Of a stretch of 64,000 bases of DNA, positions 30,611-39,405 are shown piece by piece. Location of the stretch: assembly GCF_014202295.1 (NCBI RefSeq), contig NZ_JACHGM010000001.1, positions 372,001 through 436,000 of the forward strand. The letters are read 5' to 3'. The position numbers and the translations under genes were made by a program. The stretch's first letter is position 1. Every line of letters begins with the position of its first letter. The DNA is from Borreliella afzelii (GTDB lineage: Bacteria > Spirochaetota > Spirochaetia > Borreliales > Borreliaceae). Under the pieces are notes generated by a model, which saw only the letters and a program-made list of their open reading frames with translations, did not search any database and was not told the DNA's origin.

Positions 30611-31027
30611 TTACCTCAAATCTCGCCTTACAACAAACATGGTTTTTACTGGAAGTTTAGAACTCGCAAGTGACATAGCCTCTTGAGCAAGTTCCTCCAC
30701 AACTCCAGCCATTTCAAACATAACAGTACCAAGCTTAACAGGAGCATTCCAATGATCAACACCCCCTTTACCCTTACCCATTCTAGTTTCGGCTGGTTTT
30801 TTAGTATAAGGAATATCAGGAAATATTCTTATCCAAACTCTCCCACCTCTTTTTATTTTACGAGTCATTGCAATACGAGCAGCTTCAATTTGGCGAGCAG
30901 TAATAAAATTTGTTTCCAAAGAAACAAGTCCATATTCACCAAAAGAAATTTTATTGCCCTTCTGAGCCTCTCCAGACAATCTTCCCCTCTGCTTTTTTCT
31001 ATATTTAACCTTTTTTGGACTTAACAT
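30611..31027 (-). CDS. rplP: 50S ribosomal protein L16
   Basis: Large-subunit protein that shapes the A-site tRNA pocket, 138 residues. It starts [19 protein letters not shown] and has [21 protein letters not shown], the [12 protein letters not shown] loop and the closing KLPVKTMFV. It starts 4 bp after rpsC. Confidence 0.98.
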   Translation of the reverse strand: MLSPKKVKYRKKQRGRLSGEAQKGNKISFGEYGLVSLETNFITARQIEAARIAMTRKIKRGGRVWIRIFPDIPYTKKPAETRMGKGKGGVDHWNAPVKLGTVMFEMAGVVEELAQEAMSLASSKLPVKTMFVVRRDLR

Positions 31028-31031
31028 CTAA

Positions 31032-31907
31032 TTATCCTCCAATATTCTGCTCATTAGAATCGACTCTTTCTTTAGAAAAAGACGAACTAAGTTTATTCAA
31101 AAGACTTGCTTCGTCTTTAGACAATCCATCTTTTTTATTTAAAGCCCTAGTTTGCTTTTCATTAATTTTCTCTCTATTATTTAAAATTTTATCAAAATTT
31201 TTAACAGTCTCGCCTCTTTCCCTAAAAGGTTTTTTATTTATTACCTGACCAGCATCAGAATTGGTTTGTCTACCTAAAACCTCACCCTTAAATAACCAAA
31301 CCTTAACTCCAATAATTCCATAAGTAGTATGAGCTTCAGAAAACCCATAATCTATATTAGCTCTAAGAGTATGCAAAGGAACCCGACCTTCCTTAACTTC
31401 AAAGCTTCTTGCAATCTCAGCCCCACCAAGTCTCCCAGCAATCTTAATTTTTAGCCCTTGGGCACCTTTTAACATAGAAGTAGAAAGAGCTGATTTTAAA
31501 ACTTTTCTATAAGACACTCTATTTTCTACTTGCTTTGCAATCCCATTAGCAATAATTTGAGCATCAAGCTCTGGCCTTTTAACCTCTTTAATCTTAATAC
31601 TAATCTTTTTAGAAATTTTTTTAGTTAACAATTGACCAATCTTTTCAAGATTGGAACCTTTAAGCCCTATCACAGAACCAGGCCTTGGAGTAACAATTAC
31701 TACTGTTACTTTTTGAGGATTATTTCTAATAATTTCTATATCAGAAATATCAAATTTAATCCCTTTAAGAAACTTCATAATTTCTAGCCTTATTAAAAAG
31801 TCTTCATGAAGAATTGTAGAATACAATTTTTTATCAAAATACCATTTTGATTTCCAATCCTTATTAATTTTCACTCTTAAGCTATATGGATGTACTTTTT
31901 GGCCCAT
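31032..31907 (-). CDS. rpsC: 30S ribosomal protein S3 with long C-terminal tail
   Basis: Small-subunit head protein at the mRNA entry site. The first ~215 residues match S3, with the KH-domain GRPGSVIGLKGSNLEKIGQ-type segment and AEGxxPLHTLRANIDYG-type motif. The protein is 291 residues, against roughly 210-235 in most bacteria, because of a ~70-residue charged tail (from about residue 220, KPFRERGETVKNFDKILNNR onward) of no obvious fold. It lies 3 bp after rplV. Confidence 0.95.
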   Translation of the reverse strand: MGQKVHPYSLRVKINKDWKSKWYFDKKLYSTILHEDFLIRLEIMKFLKGIKFDISDIEIIRNNPQKVTVVIVTPRPGSVIGLKGSNLEKIGQLLTKKISKKISIKIKEVKRPELDAQIIANGIAKQVENRVSYRKVLKSALSTSMLKGAQGLKIKIAGRLGGAEIARSFEVKEGRVPLHTLRANIDYGFSEAHTTYGIIGVKVWLFKGEVLGRQTNSDAGQVINKKPFRERGETVKNFDKILNNREKINEKQTRALNKKDGLSKDEASLLNKLSSSFSKERVDSNEQNIGG

Positions 31908-31910
31908 GCT

Positions 31911-32273
31911 TTATCCTTTAATATCTTTTTTTTCATCAACTTCAACAAAAATATGACAATTTCTATTAACAAGCCTATCAGCTCTACCCCTAGCTCTAGG
32001 CCAAATCTTTTTACGACGACGCCCATCATCAACCATAACCATTTTAATAAATATCATATCCTCGGAAAGATTTTTATTGTGATACATCGCATTTGATGCT
32101 GCTGATTTAACAACTTTTTCTAAAAGCTTGGCTCCTTTATTAGGCATAGAACAAAGCACTGCAATAGCCTTAACATAAGACTTCCCTCGTATATTGTCAG
32201 CTATTGGCCTAACTTTTTTTGGAGAAGCGGGTAAATTTTTACCCTTTGCTGTATATCTTCTATTTACCAACAT
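31911..32273 (-). CDS. rplV: 50S ribosomal protein L22
   Basis: Large-subunit protein lining the exit tunnel. The open frame extends upstream into rpsS, but the ATG at 32273, 7 bp after the rpsS stop, gives a normal 120-residue protein starting MLVNRRYTAKGKNLPASPKK. The conserved ASPKKVRPIADNIRG and the tunnel hairpin near GRRRKKIWPRARGRADRL are present. The longer 150-residue reading would overlap rpsS by 83 bp and adds no conserved sequence. Confidence 0.96.
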   Translation of the reverse strand: MLVNRRYTAKGKNLPASPKKVRPIADNIRGKSYVKAIAVLCSMPNKGAKLLEKVVKSAASNAMYHNKNLSEDMIFIKMVMVDDGRRRKKIWPRARGRADRLVNRNCHIFVEVDEKKDIKG

Positions 32274-32280
32274 AATTGCT

Positions 32281-32559
32281 TTACTTCCTTCCCTTTTTAT
32301 CTGACTTAGCATGCCCTCTAAAAATTCTTGTAGGTGAAAACTCGCCAAGCTTATGCCCCACAAGATCTTCAGTAATATAAATAGGTATAAAAGTCTTGCC
32401 GTTATAAACAGATATAGTAAGACTTACCATTTCGGGAATTATTGTTGAAGATCTGGAATAGGTTTTAATAACAACTCTCTTCTCACTTCCAAAAGATGAT
32501 AAAACTTTTTGATAAAGACTCTTTTCTATAAAAGGTCCCTTTTTAATAGATCTTGCCAC
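32281..32559 (-). CDS. rpsS: 30S ribosomal protein S19
   Basis: Small-subunit head protein, 92 residues, starting MARSIKKGPFIEKSLYQKV, with TYSRSSTIIPEMV and the closing GHKLGEFSPTRIFRGHAKSDKKGRK. It lies between rplB and rplV in the standard S10-operon order. Confidence 0.98.
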   Translation of the reverse strand: MARSIKKGPFIEKSLYQKVLSSFGSEKRVVIKTYSRSSTIIPEMVSLTISVYNGKTFIPIYITEDLVGHKLGEFSPTRIFRGHAKSDKKGRK

Positions 32560-32568
32560 TATACTCTC

Positions 32569-33402
32569 CTATTTATTTCTTCTTTTAATAATAAACTTAT
32601 CTGAATATCTCTTCTTCTTGCGAGTCTTATAGCCTTTGGTAGGCTGTCCCCAAGGAGACACGGGATGGCGACCTCCAGAAGTTTTTCCTTCACCACCACC
32701 ATGCGGATGGTCAACAGGATTCATGGCAACACCTCTAACCTTAGGTCTTCTACCAAGCCACCTACTTTTACCAGCTTTTCCTATAGAAACATTGACATAA
32801 TCTTCATTTCCAATTTCACCAATTGTTGCAATGCATTTTTTGAAAATTAACCTCACCTCACCAGATGACAATTTTACAGTAACATAATTCCCATCAGAAG
32901 CAAGTATCATAGCATACCCCCCAGCACTTCTTACAAGCTGCCCACCCTTTCCTACATTAAGTTCGATATTGTGAACAGTTCTTCCAATAGGAATGTTTTC
33001 AAGGGGCAAGGCATTACCAATTTTAATTGGGGCATTTGGACCACTTTCCAAAACATCTCCAACTTTAATGTCTTTAGGAGAAATAATATACCTTTTTTCT
33101 CCATCTTTATAAACAAGCAAAGCTATATTAGCACTTCTATTAGGATCATATTCAATAGAAGCAACTCGAGCGGGAATGCTAAATTTATCTCTTCGATTAA
33201 AATCAATCAACCTATACTTTCTCTTATGCCCACCACCTCTTCTTCTAATACTAATCCTACCAGAAGAATCTCTGCCCGATTTAAATTTTTTACCTTTTGT
33301 TAAAGATTTCAAAGGATCATTACCTTTGCTCAAATCATCAAAAGATAAAGTCGTCTTATAGCGCAAAGAAGAAGTTTTTGGCTTATAAGTCTTAATACCC
33401 AT
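32569..33402 (-). CDS. rplB: 50S ribosomal protein L2
   Basis: Large-subunit protein needed for subunit association and peptidyl transfer, 277 residues. Signatures are [21 protein letters not shown], the [20 protein letters not shown] stretch and the catalytic-loop [20 protein letters not shown] with the conserved His. It lies between rplW and rpsS. Confidence 0.99.
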   Translation of the reverse strand: MGIKTYKPKTSSLRYKTTLSFDDLSKGNDPLKSLTKGKKFKSGRDSSGRISIRRRGGGHKRKYRLIDFNRRDKFSIPARVASIEYDPNRSANIALLVYKDGEKRYIISPKDIKVGDVLESGPNAPIKIGNALPLENIPIGRTVHNIELNVGKGGQLVRSAGGYAMILASDGNYVTVKLSSGEVRLIFKKCIATIGEIGNEDYVNVSIGKAGKSRWLGRRPKVRGVAMNPVDHPHGGGEGKTSGGRHPVSPWGQPTKGYKTRKKKRYSDKFIIKRRNK

Positions 33403-33423
33403 ATTTATTTTTCTCCAAAACCA

Positions 33424-33720
33424 CTAAAAAATATCTATTTTATCTTCCTTTTTGAGATAAACATATGCCTTCTTCCATGAAGAAGTTTTCCCCTTACCTA
33501 TAGGATATCCTTTTCGAGACACCACAACCTTGGCTTTACTTTTAATATTAAGCAAATTACACGATACTGGAGTAACATTAAAAAGTTCTTTTATTGCTGC
33601 ACCAACCTCTTTTTTATTTGCTCTTTTATTAACCTTAAAAACATAAACATTAATACTTTCTCTTTGAGTATTAGTTTTTTCAGTAAGCATAGGTGAAACT
33701 ATTATATCATAAGCTTTCAT
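33424..33720 (-). CDS. rplW: 50S ribosomal protein L23
   Basis: Exit-tunnel protein that docks trigger factor and SRP, 98 residues from the ATG at 33720 (MKAYDIIVSPMLTEKT). That ATG lies 6 bp after a GAGG site; an upstream in-frame TTG at 33735 would add five residues but has no site. The core VFKVNKRANKKEVGAAIKELF is typical. It follows rplD by 20 bp. Confidence 0.96.
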   Translation of the reverse strand: MKAYDIIVSPMLTEKTNTQRESINVYVFKVNKRANKKEVGAAIKELFNVTPVSCNLLNIKSKAKVVVSRKGYPIGKGKTSSWKKAYVYLKKEDKIDIF

Positions 33721-33740
33721 ACTTATCCTCAACATCTTTT

Positions 33741-34370
33741 TTATTTGACGTAAAACTCATTAAGCTTGTTAACAGCAGATTCTAGGGCTATTAAATTCTT
33801 AGCGTAAAACAAATCAACAACTCTAAGTTTATCAAAAGACAAAATCTTTAAATCTCTTATATTTTTACCAGCCCTTTTAATCATCTGATCATCATTGCCC
33901 AAAAGAATAACCACTTTACCATTAAAACTTGCAAAATTTTTTATTATTAAAGCAAGATCTTTTGTTTTTCCTGATTCAATATTAAAATTCTCAATAACCT
34001 TAAAATTATTTTCATCAGAAGCGCGTAAACTTAATACAGACTTAAATGCAAGCCTTTTTACCTTTTTAGGCAATCTATAACTATAATCTCTGGGTTTTGG
34101 CCCTAATGCTATACCTCCACCAATCCACACTGGATTTCGCCTTGTGCCCACTCTAGCCCTGCCGGTTCCTTTTTGCTTCCAAGGCTTTTTAGAACTACCC
34201 CTAACCTCTGATCTGGTTTTAGTTGAAGATGTACCAACCCTAAGATTAGATAACTCATTTTTTATAGCATTATAAATAGACCCATGACTAATTTCTATAT
34301 TAAAAACTCTATCATCCAAATTTATAGTCCTAATCTCTTTCCCATCTTTAGAAAAAACTTTTCTTTCCAT
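33741..34370 (-). CDS. rplD: 50S ribosomal protein L4
   Basis: Exit-tunnel protein of 209 residues. The RNA-binding loop TKTRSEVRGSSKKPWKQKGTG with GRARVGTRRNPVWIGGGIAL is intact. In E. coli L4 binds the S10 leader and represses the operon; here the leader precedes tuf (36584-36761) and has a different layout, so that control is uncertain. Confidence 0.98.
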   Translation of the reverse strand: MERKVFSKDGKEIRTINLDDRVFNIEISHGSIYNAIKNELSNLRVGTSSTKTRSEVRGSSKKPWKQKGTGRARVGTRRNPVWIGGGIALGPKPRDYSYRLPKKVKRLAFKSVLSLRASDENNFKVIENFNIESGKTKDLALIIKNFASFNGKVVILLGNDDQMIKRAGKNIRDLKILSFDKLRVVDLFYAKNLIALESAVNKLNEFYVK

Positions 34371-34379
34371 ACTAAATAC

Positions 34380-35000
34380 CTACTTTTTAGATTTCTTAAC
34401 AACAACAAAAGAACCCTTAGCACCAGGAACAGCTCCTTTTACTAGAATAGCTCTCTTTTCTTCATCAATTAAAACAACTTCAAGATTTTGAATAGTTTGT
34501 TGATTTCCACCCATTCTACCAGCCATTTTGGTCCCTTTAAATGTTCTTGCGGGAGTAGTAGCTTGTCCTGTACCACCAAGATGTCTATGAAATTTTGATC
34601 CATGAGAAGATGGCCCACCGCTAAAATTATGCCTTTTCATAGCCCCTTGAAAACCTTTACCTTTAGTAGTTCCTGTAACATCTACATACTTAACTGACTT
34701 AAAAACATCGACTTTAATCTCATCCCCAGCATCATATCCATCAAGTCCCTTAAGCTCTATTACATATTTTTTAGGCTCAATATCTTTTAAACTTTTATAT
34801 TGACCTTTTATAGGCTTTGAAACTTTAGAACCCTTAAGATCAACAGAACCTGCTATAAGAGCACTATAACCATCTCTATCAACTGTTTTCTTCCCTATAA
34901 TATAATTGGGCTGAAACTCTATAACAGTAACAGGAACCACAATGCCATTTTTCTGAAATATCTGAGTCATGCCAACTTTTTTTCCAATCAATCCCAACAT
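34380..35000 (-). CDS. rplC: 50S ribosomal protein L3
   Basis: Large-subunit protein reaching toward the peptidyl-transferase centre, 206 residues. It starts MLGLIGKKVGMTQIFQKNG and has TKGKGFQGAMKRHNFSGGPSSHGS and the MAGRMGGNQQTIQNLEVVLID segment. It follows rpsJ by 35 bp and precedes rplD by 9 bp. Confidence 0.98.
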   Translation of the reverse strand: MLGLIGKKVGMTQIFQKNGIVVPVTVIEFQPNYIIGKKTVDRDGYSALIAGSVDLKGSKVSKPIKGQYKSLKDIEPKKYVIELKGLDGYDAGDEIKVDVFKSVKYVDVTGTTKGKGFQGAMKRHNFSGGPSSHGSKFHRHLGGTGQATTPARTFKGTKMAGRMGGNQQTIQNLEVVLIDEEKRAILVKGAVPGAKGSFVVVKKSKK

Positions 35001-35035
35001 TAAAACACCTCAAATTCATATACTTAAAATATCAT

Positions 35036-35347
35036 TTACTGTTTAATATCTACTTCAACACCTGCTGGAAGCTCTAATTTCATTAAAGAGTCCATTAAAG
35101 CAGAAGTGGGCTCTAAAATATCAATAAGCCTTTTATGAGTTCTCATCTCAAATTGCTCTCTTGACTTTTTATTGACATGAGGAGAACGTAAAACAGTATA
35201 TTTTTTTATTTTTGTCGGCAAAGGAATTGGACCCTTAATTTGAGCCTTGGCCTTCTGAACAGCTTTAACAATAGATTCGGCACTCTGATCTAATATTTTA
35301 ACATCAAAACTAAATAATCTTACGCGTATCTTATCTTTAGCAATCAA
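35036..35347 (-). CDS. rpsJ: 30S ribosomal protein S10
   Basis: Small-subunit head protein, 103 residues, also the NusG/NusB partner in antitermination. It has [49 protein letters not shown] and a normal C-terminus. The start codon is TTG, 6 bp after an AGGAG site at 35354-35358; no ATG lies near. It follows tuf by 51 bp, with a short hairpin in the gap. Confidence 0.97.
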
Positions 35348-35360
35348 TTTATTCTCCTAA

Positions 35361-35392
35361 ACTTTAGAGAGTATTAAATATATCCCTAAAGT
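35361..35392 (-). other. Inverted repeat in the tuf-rpsJ gap
   Basis: ACTTTAG at 35361-35367 and CTAAAGT at 35386-35392 are perfect reverse complements. With one G-U pair the RNA stem extends to about 10 bp around a 12-nt loop. No T-tract follows on the minus strand, so this is not a classical terminator; it could be an mRNA processing or stability element that separates tuf from the ribosomal protein genes. Confidence 0.45.
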
Positions 35393-35398
35393 CTTAAA

Positions 35399-36583
35399 CT
35401 ATTCCAATATCTCAAGAATTCTTCCTGAAGCAACAGTTCTCCCACCTTCTCTAACAGCAAATTCCACATTTTTATCCATGGCTATTGAAGAGATCAGCTC
35501 AACAACAATATCAACATTGTCACCAGGCATAACCATTTCTTTGCCTTCTAAAGCAACAACGCCAGTAACATCGGTTGTTCTAAAAAAGAATTGTGGTCTA
35601 TATCCTGGGAAAAATGGCTTGTGTCTACCGCCCTCTTCTTTAGTCAAACAATAGATTGAAGCTTTAAACTTTTTGTGCGGAGTAATTGTACCTGGAGCTG
35701 ACAAAACTTGTCCCCTCTCAATATCTTTTTTATCAACGCCCCTTAGAAGAAGACCAACATTATCCCCTGCTTGACCTTGCTCAAGAATTTTTTGGAACAT
35801 TTCAACACCAGTAACAGTGGTTTTTCTGGTTTCTTTAATACCAACTATTTCAACTTCTTGACCAACCTTAATAACACCTCTTTCAATACGCCCAGTAGCA
35901 ACAGTACCTCTTCCTGAAATAGAAAATACATCTTCAACAGCAAGCAAAAATGGTTTGTCAATATCTCTTTCTGGAAGATCAAAATAATTATCCATAGATT
36001 CAAGAAGTTCTTTAACGCATTTTGTAGCCTCAGGATCTTCTGGATTTGACATAGCTCCAAAAGCAGAACCCTTAATTATTGGTGTATTAGCTGAAAAGCC
36101 ATATTTTTCAACAAGCTCTAAAACTTCAACCTCAACAAGTTCAACAAGTTCAGGATCTGCTAAGTCTAATTTATTTAAAAAAACTATTATTTTCTTTATT
36201 CCCATTCTTTGGGCAAGAAGCAAATGTTCTTTTGTTTGGGGCTCAGCACCACTATCAGCAGCAACTAAAAGTATCGCTGCATCCATTTGAGCTGCTCCTG
36301 TAATCATATTTTTTATATAATCAGCATGGCCTGGACAATCCACATGAGCATAATGCCTATTGGCTGTTTCGTACTCAATATGCCTAGCATTAATTGTTAT
36401 TCCCCTTGCTTTCTCTTCGGGTGCATTATCAATATCTTCATACTTTAATGCTTTTGCATCTTTATTTAATTTTGAACAATAAATACTAATAGCCGCTGTT
36501 AATGTTGTTTTGCCATGATCAACATGACCTATTGTTCCAACATTCATATGCGGTTTTGTTCTTTGAAAAACTTCTTTTGCCAT
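35399..36583 (-). CDS. tuf: Elongation factor Tu
   Basis: GTPase that delivers aminoacyl-tRNA to the ribosome. From the ATG at 36583 it is 394 residues, the standard length, with GHVDHGKTT near residue 19, DCPGHADY near 81, NKLD near 136 and the tRNA-binding C-terminal domains. The AGGAGG site at 36590-36595 decides this start over an open frame extending 7 codons upstream. It is the first gene of the ribosomal block, an unusual position: elsewhere tuf follows fusA in the str operon. A sigma-70-type promoter lies at 36768-36796. Confidence 0.99.
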   Translation of the reverse strand: MAKEVFQRTKPHMNVGTIGHVDHGKTTLTAAISIYCSKLNKDAKALKYEDIDNAPEEKARGITINARHIEYETANRHYAHVDCPGHADYIKNMITGAAQMDAAILLVAADSGAEPQTKEHLLLAQRMGIKKIIVFLNKLDLADPELVELVEVEVLELVEKYGFSANTPIIKGSAFGAMSNPEDPEATKCVKELLESMDNYFDLPERDIDKPFLLAVEDVFSISGRGTVATGRIERGVIKVGQEVEIVGIKETRKTTVTGVEMFQKILEQGQAGDNVGLLLRGVDKKDIERGQVLSAPGTITPHKKFKASIYCLTKEEGGRHKPFFPGYRPQFFFRTTDVTGVVALEGKEMVMPGDNVDIVVELISSIAMDKNVEFAVREGGRTVASGRILEILE

Positions 36584-36711
36584 GATTAACCTCCTAAATT
36601 CCACATTCTAAATAGCTACTTACATTTAATCTCTTTAAAAAAATTTTAAACAAATTTATTCTTATCAAAATAAAAAATAGCTACAAATAATCAAAAAAAT
36701 AAAAAAATCAA

Positions 36712-36750
36712 TTTTTAGAAATTGACCCGCACTGCGTGTTTTTCTAAAAA
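36712..36750 (-). terminator. Hairpin plus T-tract in the tuf leader (possible attenuator)
   Basis: Reading the minus strand, TTTTTAGAAA and TTTCTAAAAA form a perfect 10-bp stem around a 19-nt loop that holds the only GC-rich patch of the region (ACGCAGTGCGGG, itself able to pair CGC with GCG). The stem is followed by a run rich in T (TTGATTTTTTTATTTTTTT). It lies 11-50 nt downstream of the predicted tuf transcription start and about 130 nt before the ATG, the layout expected of a transcription attenuator. Stem and T-run are seen; regulation is inferred. Confidence 0.45.
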
Positions 36751-36767
36751 ATTTTAATAGCTTTAAA

Positions 36768-36796
36768 ATTCTACACATTTTATAAAATATAGTCAA
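36768..36796 (-). promoter_or_regulatory. Sigma-70-type promoter of the tuf / ribosomal protein operon
   Basis: On the minus strand TTGACT (36791-36796) and TAGAAT (36768-36773) are separated by exactly 17 bp, each a 5-of-6 match to the consensus. A start near 36761 would give a leader of about 178 nt before the tuf ATG. It is the best promoter match I found upstream of the block and is placed correctly. Confidence 0.75.
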
Positions 36797-37073
36797 TATG
36801 CTTAAACTTTTAGACTCAATTAATCCTACATACAATGACATTAAAAATTAACACGAGCTCTATATTAATTAAAGAAAAGCACAAAATACTATAGAATAAA
36901 ACTTTAAAACAACTACTTAAAATAAGAAATATTCAACTGATACATTTAAAAACATGAAATTCAAAACAATAGTAAATAATTTTTGAAATTAAGTCACCAT
37001 TTTAAATTGATCAAACATCTTTATATTGTCAAAAAGATTAACACTAACCCAATAAAAAAATATAATAAAAATA
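36797..37073. other. AT-rich gap between the tuf promoter and the lipoprotein gene
   Basis: No open frame, RNA gene or clear hairpin is visible here. The promoter of the plus-strand gene at 37074 should lie near the right end; TTGTCA at about 37026 is a possible -35, but no convincing -10 follows at the right spacing. Confidence 0.5.
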
Positions 37074-37463
37074 ATGAAAACTCAAAAATTTAAGTTTAAA
37101 TTAATACCAATACTTACAATTTCTAGCATTTCAATTGTTTTTATATCTTGCATGAAGACAAGCACAATAAAATCAAAAGAAAATGCAAAAGAAATTACCT
37201 ATCTTATTAGCACTATAAAAACTAACAAAAAAGTAGAAATAGTAAACTATAAATCCGACAGCAAAAACAATCTAATAATTACTCTTAAAAACAAAAGTAA
37301 AGAAAATATAAATGCAAATTCATTAGCAATTTTTAAAGAAGGTAGCAAAACGGGTGAATTAATTAGAGAAAAACTTAATGGACTTGAGACAAAAACTTTT
37401 CATTTGAAAACTAAAATCAATACTAAAAGAAAAAACATATTATATATTTTTGAAAAACAATAA
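37074..37463 (+). CDS. Small putative lipoprotein
   Basis: A 129-residue protein with a Lys-rich start, a hydrophobic stretch at about residues 10-26 and VFISC as a candidate lipobox, so probably lipidated at that Cys (Borrelia lipoboxes are looser than those of E. coli). The mature part is Lys/Asn-rich and predicted mainly beta (KKVEIVNYKSDSKNNLIITL, TFHLKTKI). I recognise no family. It stands alone on the plus strand, divergent from tuf and convergent with the MATE transporter gene; the 88-bp gap to the latter shows no clear terminator. Confidence 0.7.
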   Translation: MKTQKFKFKLIPILTISSISIVFISCMKTSTIKSKENAKEITYLISTIKTNKKVEIVNYKSDSKNNLIITLKNKSKENINANSLAIFKEGSKTGELIREKLNGLETKTFHLKTKINTKRKNILYIFEKQ

Positions 37464-37551
37464 CCAAAGAAAAACAATTTAAAACCAAAATTATTAAAAA
37501 TAAATCAACTATTTCTTTTATTAAAATGCAAGTATAAATAAATCTTAATTA

Positions 37552-38916
37552 CTATTTGTATTTTTTAATTAAAATGGGTTTAGTCCAATAACGAGTACAA
37601 GTAAAAACAACTAAAATTATAATTGCTAAATAATTTGAAATTATGAAAGCATAACCCAAAGAATTTTCAATTATGCCAAAATGCTGAAAAATAAACACTA
37701 CTGGGAGACGAATAAGCCATAATCTAATAAAAATAATAATCATTGCAATTTTTGTTCTACCAGACCCAATAAGTCCTCCAAAAAATACTTGTTGTAATCC
37801 ATATCCAAAAGTACCAATGGTTGTTAACAATAAATAATTATTAGCATAATTTAAAACTTCTAAATCATTCGTAAACAACCCTAATATAAAATGTTTATTA
37901 ATAATAACAATCGAATTTATTATTAATAAAATAATCAAAGAAATAAAAAATCCCTTTTTTAAAACTTCTTCCACCCTATTGATTTTCTTAGCACCAAGAT
38001 TTTGGCCAACAATTGAAATAATTCCAGTACCAATTCCCATAGCAGGAAGAAATAAAAAAGAAATAATGGTGTTTGTAAGTCCATACGCCGCTAAAAATTT
38101 CGGACTAATCTCAATAACAATATAATTAAAAATAAAAAAAGACAATGAAACCATTATTTGCCCAAAAGTTGAAGGCAATCCTAAATTAACAATTTCTTTA
38201 ATAGATCTTACGTCTAGCGCCAAGTCTTTCGGATAAATTTTCAATCCACGATTTAGTCTGTAAGTTAAACATAAATAAAAAGCAACGGTTAACAATTTTG
38301 AAAATAAAGTAGCCCAAGCGGCCCCGGTAATGCCCATATTAAAACTAAATATTAAAATTGGATCAAGAATAAAATTAACAATATTAGCAAATAAAACTAT
38401 TATCATTGAAAGGATGGTTTCTCCTTGAGCATTTAAAATATATGTAATTGAAATGCTTAAAAACATAATAGGTATTCCAAAAATTGTCACATAAAAATAA
38501 GCTCTTGAAAGTTCTTTAAGGTCGCCTTTTACACCTAATAAATCTAAAAGATGCTCAATAAAAAAAAAAGCACAAATAGCAACAAATAGGGACAAAACAA
38601 AGTTTAAAACAATAAGTTGCCCTGCATACCTTGAAAAACGAGAAAAATTTCCCTCTCCTATACATTTGGACATCAAAGAAATGCTTCCTGTAGCCATACC
38701 CATAGCAATAGCCATAATAAAAAAATTTACAGGACCAGCAAGTGAAAGCGCTGACAAAGGCATGGCTCCAAGTTTACCAACATAAAACATATCAGTAAGA
38801 TCATAAAAAGCTTGAATAATATTGGTTATAACAATAGGAAAACTTATTAAAAAAAGAACCTTATATAGGTTGCCATTTAATATTAATTCCCTAGTCTTGC
38901 TCTTATTTGTAGACAT
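37552..38916 (-). CDS. MATE-family efflux transporter
   Basis: A 454-residue inner-membrane protein with about twelve hydrophobic helices in two related halves, the MATE architecture (cation-coupled export of drugs or metabolites). Family-like segments are the N-terminal ISFPIVITNIIQAFYDLTDMFYVGKLGAMPLSALSLAGP-type region, GMATGSISLMSKCIGEG near residue 80 and GIISIVGQNLGAKKINRVEEV in the second half. The substrate cannot be read from the sequence. It stands alone with a ~490-bp gap before it. Confidence 0.88.
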   Translation of the reverse strand: MSTNKSKTRELILNGNLYKVLFLISFPIVITNIIQAFYDLTDMFYVGKLGAMPLSALSLAGPVNFFIMAIAMGMATGSISLMSKCIGEGNFSRFSRYAGQLIVLNFVLSLFVAICAFFFIEHLLDLLGVKGDLKELSRAYFYVTIFGIPIMFLSISITYILNAQGETILSMIIVLFANIVNFILDPILIFSFNMGITGAAWATLFSKLLTVAFYLCLTYRLNRGLKIYPKDLALDVRSIKEIVNLGLPSTFGQIMVSLSFFIFNYIVIEISPKFLAAYGLTNTIISFLFLPAMGIGTGIISIVGQNLGAKKINRVEEVLKKGFFISLIILLIINSIVIINKHFILGLFTNDLEVLNYANNYLLLTTIGTFGYGLQQVFFGGLIGSGRTKIAMIIIFIRLWLIRLPVVFIFQHFGIIENSLGYAFIISNYLAIIILVVFTCTRYWTKPILIKKYK

Positions 38917-39405
38917 AAAATTTCATCCTTATCTAAAATATTTCTTTATAAAAAATCTAAACTCAAATTTATTCATCAATAATAAAAAAGCATTTGATTT
39001 ATAATTTTTGAAATTAAAAATCAATATATAATGTCAAAACAATTAGCAGTTAACGTGTTATGCATTACAATAGTCAAGATACAAATAAAATCTATTAACC
39101 TGCTACACCAAAAAAATCATATCTAAAAACAGAAAAATTAAAACCAGATATAATAAAAATTCAATAATACTGTTTTAATCATAAATAAGCAGCAATTAAT
39201 AAAATTAAAAACATTCTCACAAATTAAAGCAGAGTAATAAACATTTATTTAAAATAATAAATAATATTAGATAAAAAATCCCCACAATAAAAATTAATTT
39301 AATATAATTTCATTCATAATTCAACCTCTTAATACCTTATCTTTATTCTCTTAAAAACATTTTCCATAAATCACATATAATATAATAAAGCCTAATACTA
39401 AGAAG
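38917..39405. other. 489-bp intergenic region between murA and the MATE gene
   Basis: Very AT-rich sequence with no open frame of useful length, no tRNA-like or GC-rich island and no strong hairpin. A minus-strand TTGACA lies at about 39017-39022 but has no good -10 at 16-18 bp. It probably holds the murA 3' region and the MATE promoter. Confidence 0.5.

Noticed and set aside
32274-32363. Longer L22 reading of 150 residues.
   Set aside because: The extra 30 residues lie inside rpsS in another frame and match nothing; the ATG at 32273 gives the normal L22.
36722-36750. TTGACC followed at 17 bp by TAAAAA on plus, looking like a promoter for the lipoprotein gene at 37074.
   Set aside because: The -10 is poor, it lies over 300 bp from the gene, and the same bases are better explained as the loop and arm of the tuf leader hairpin.
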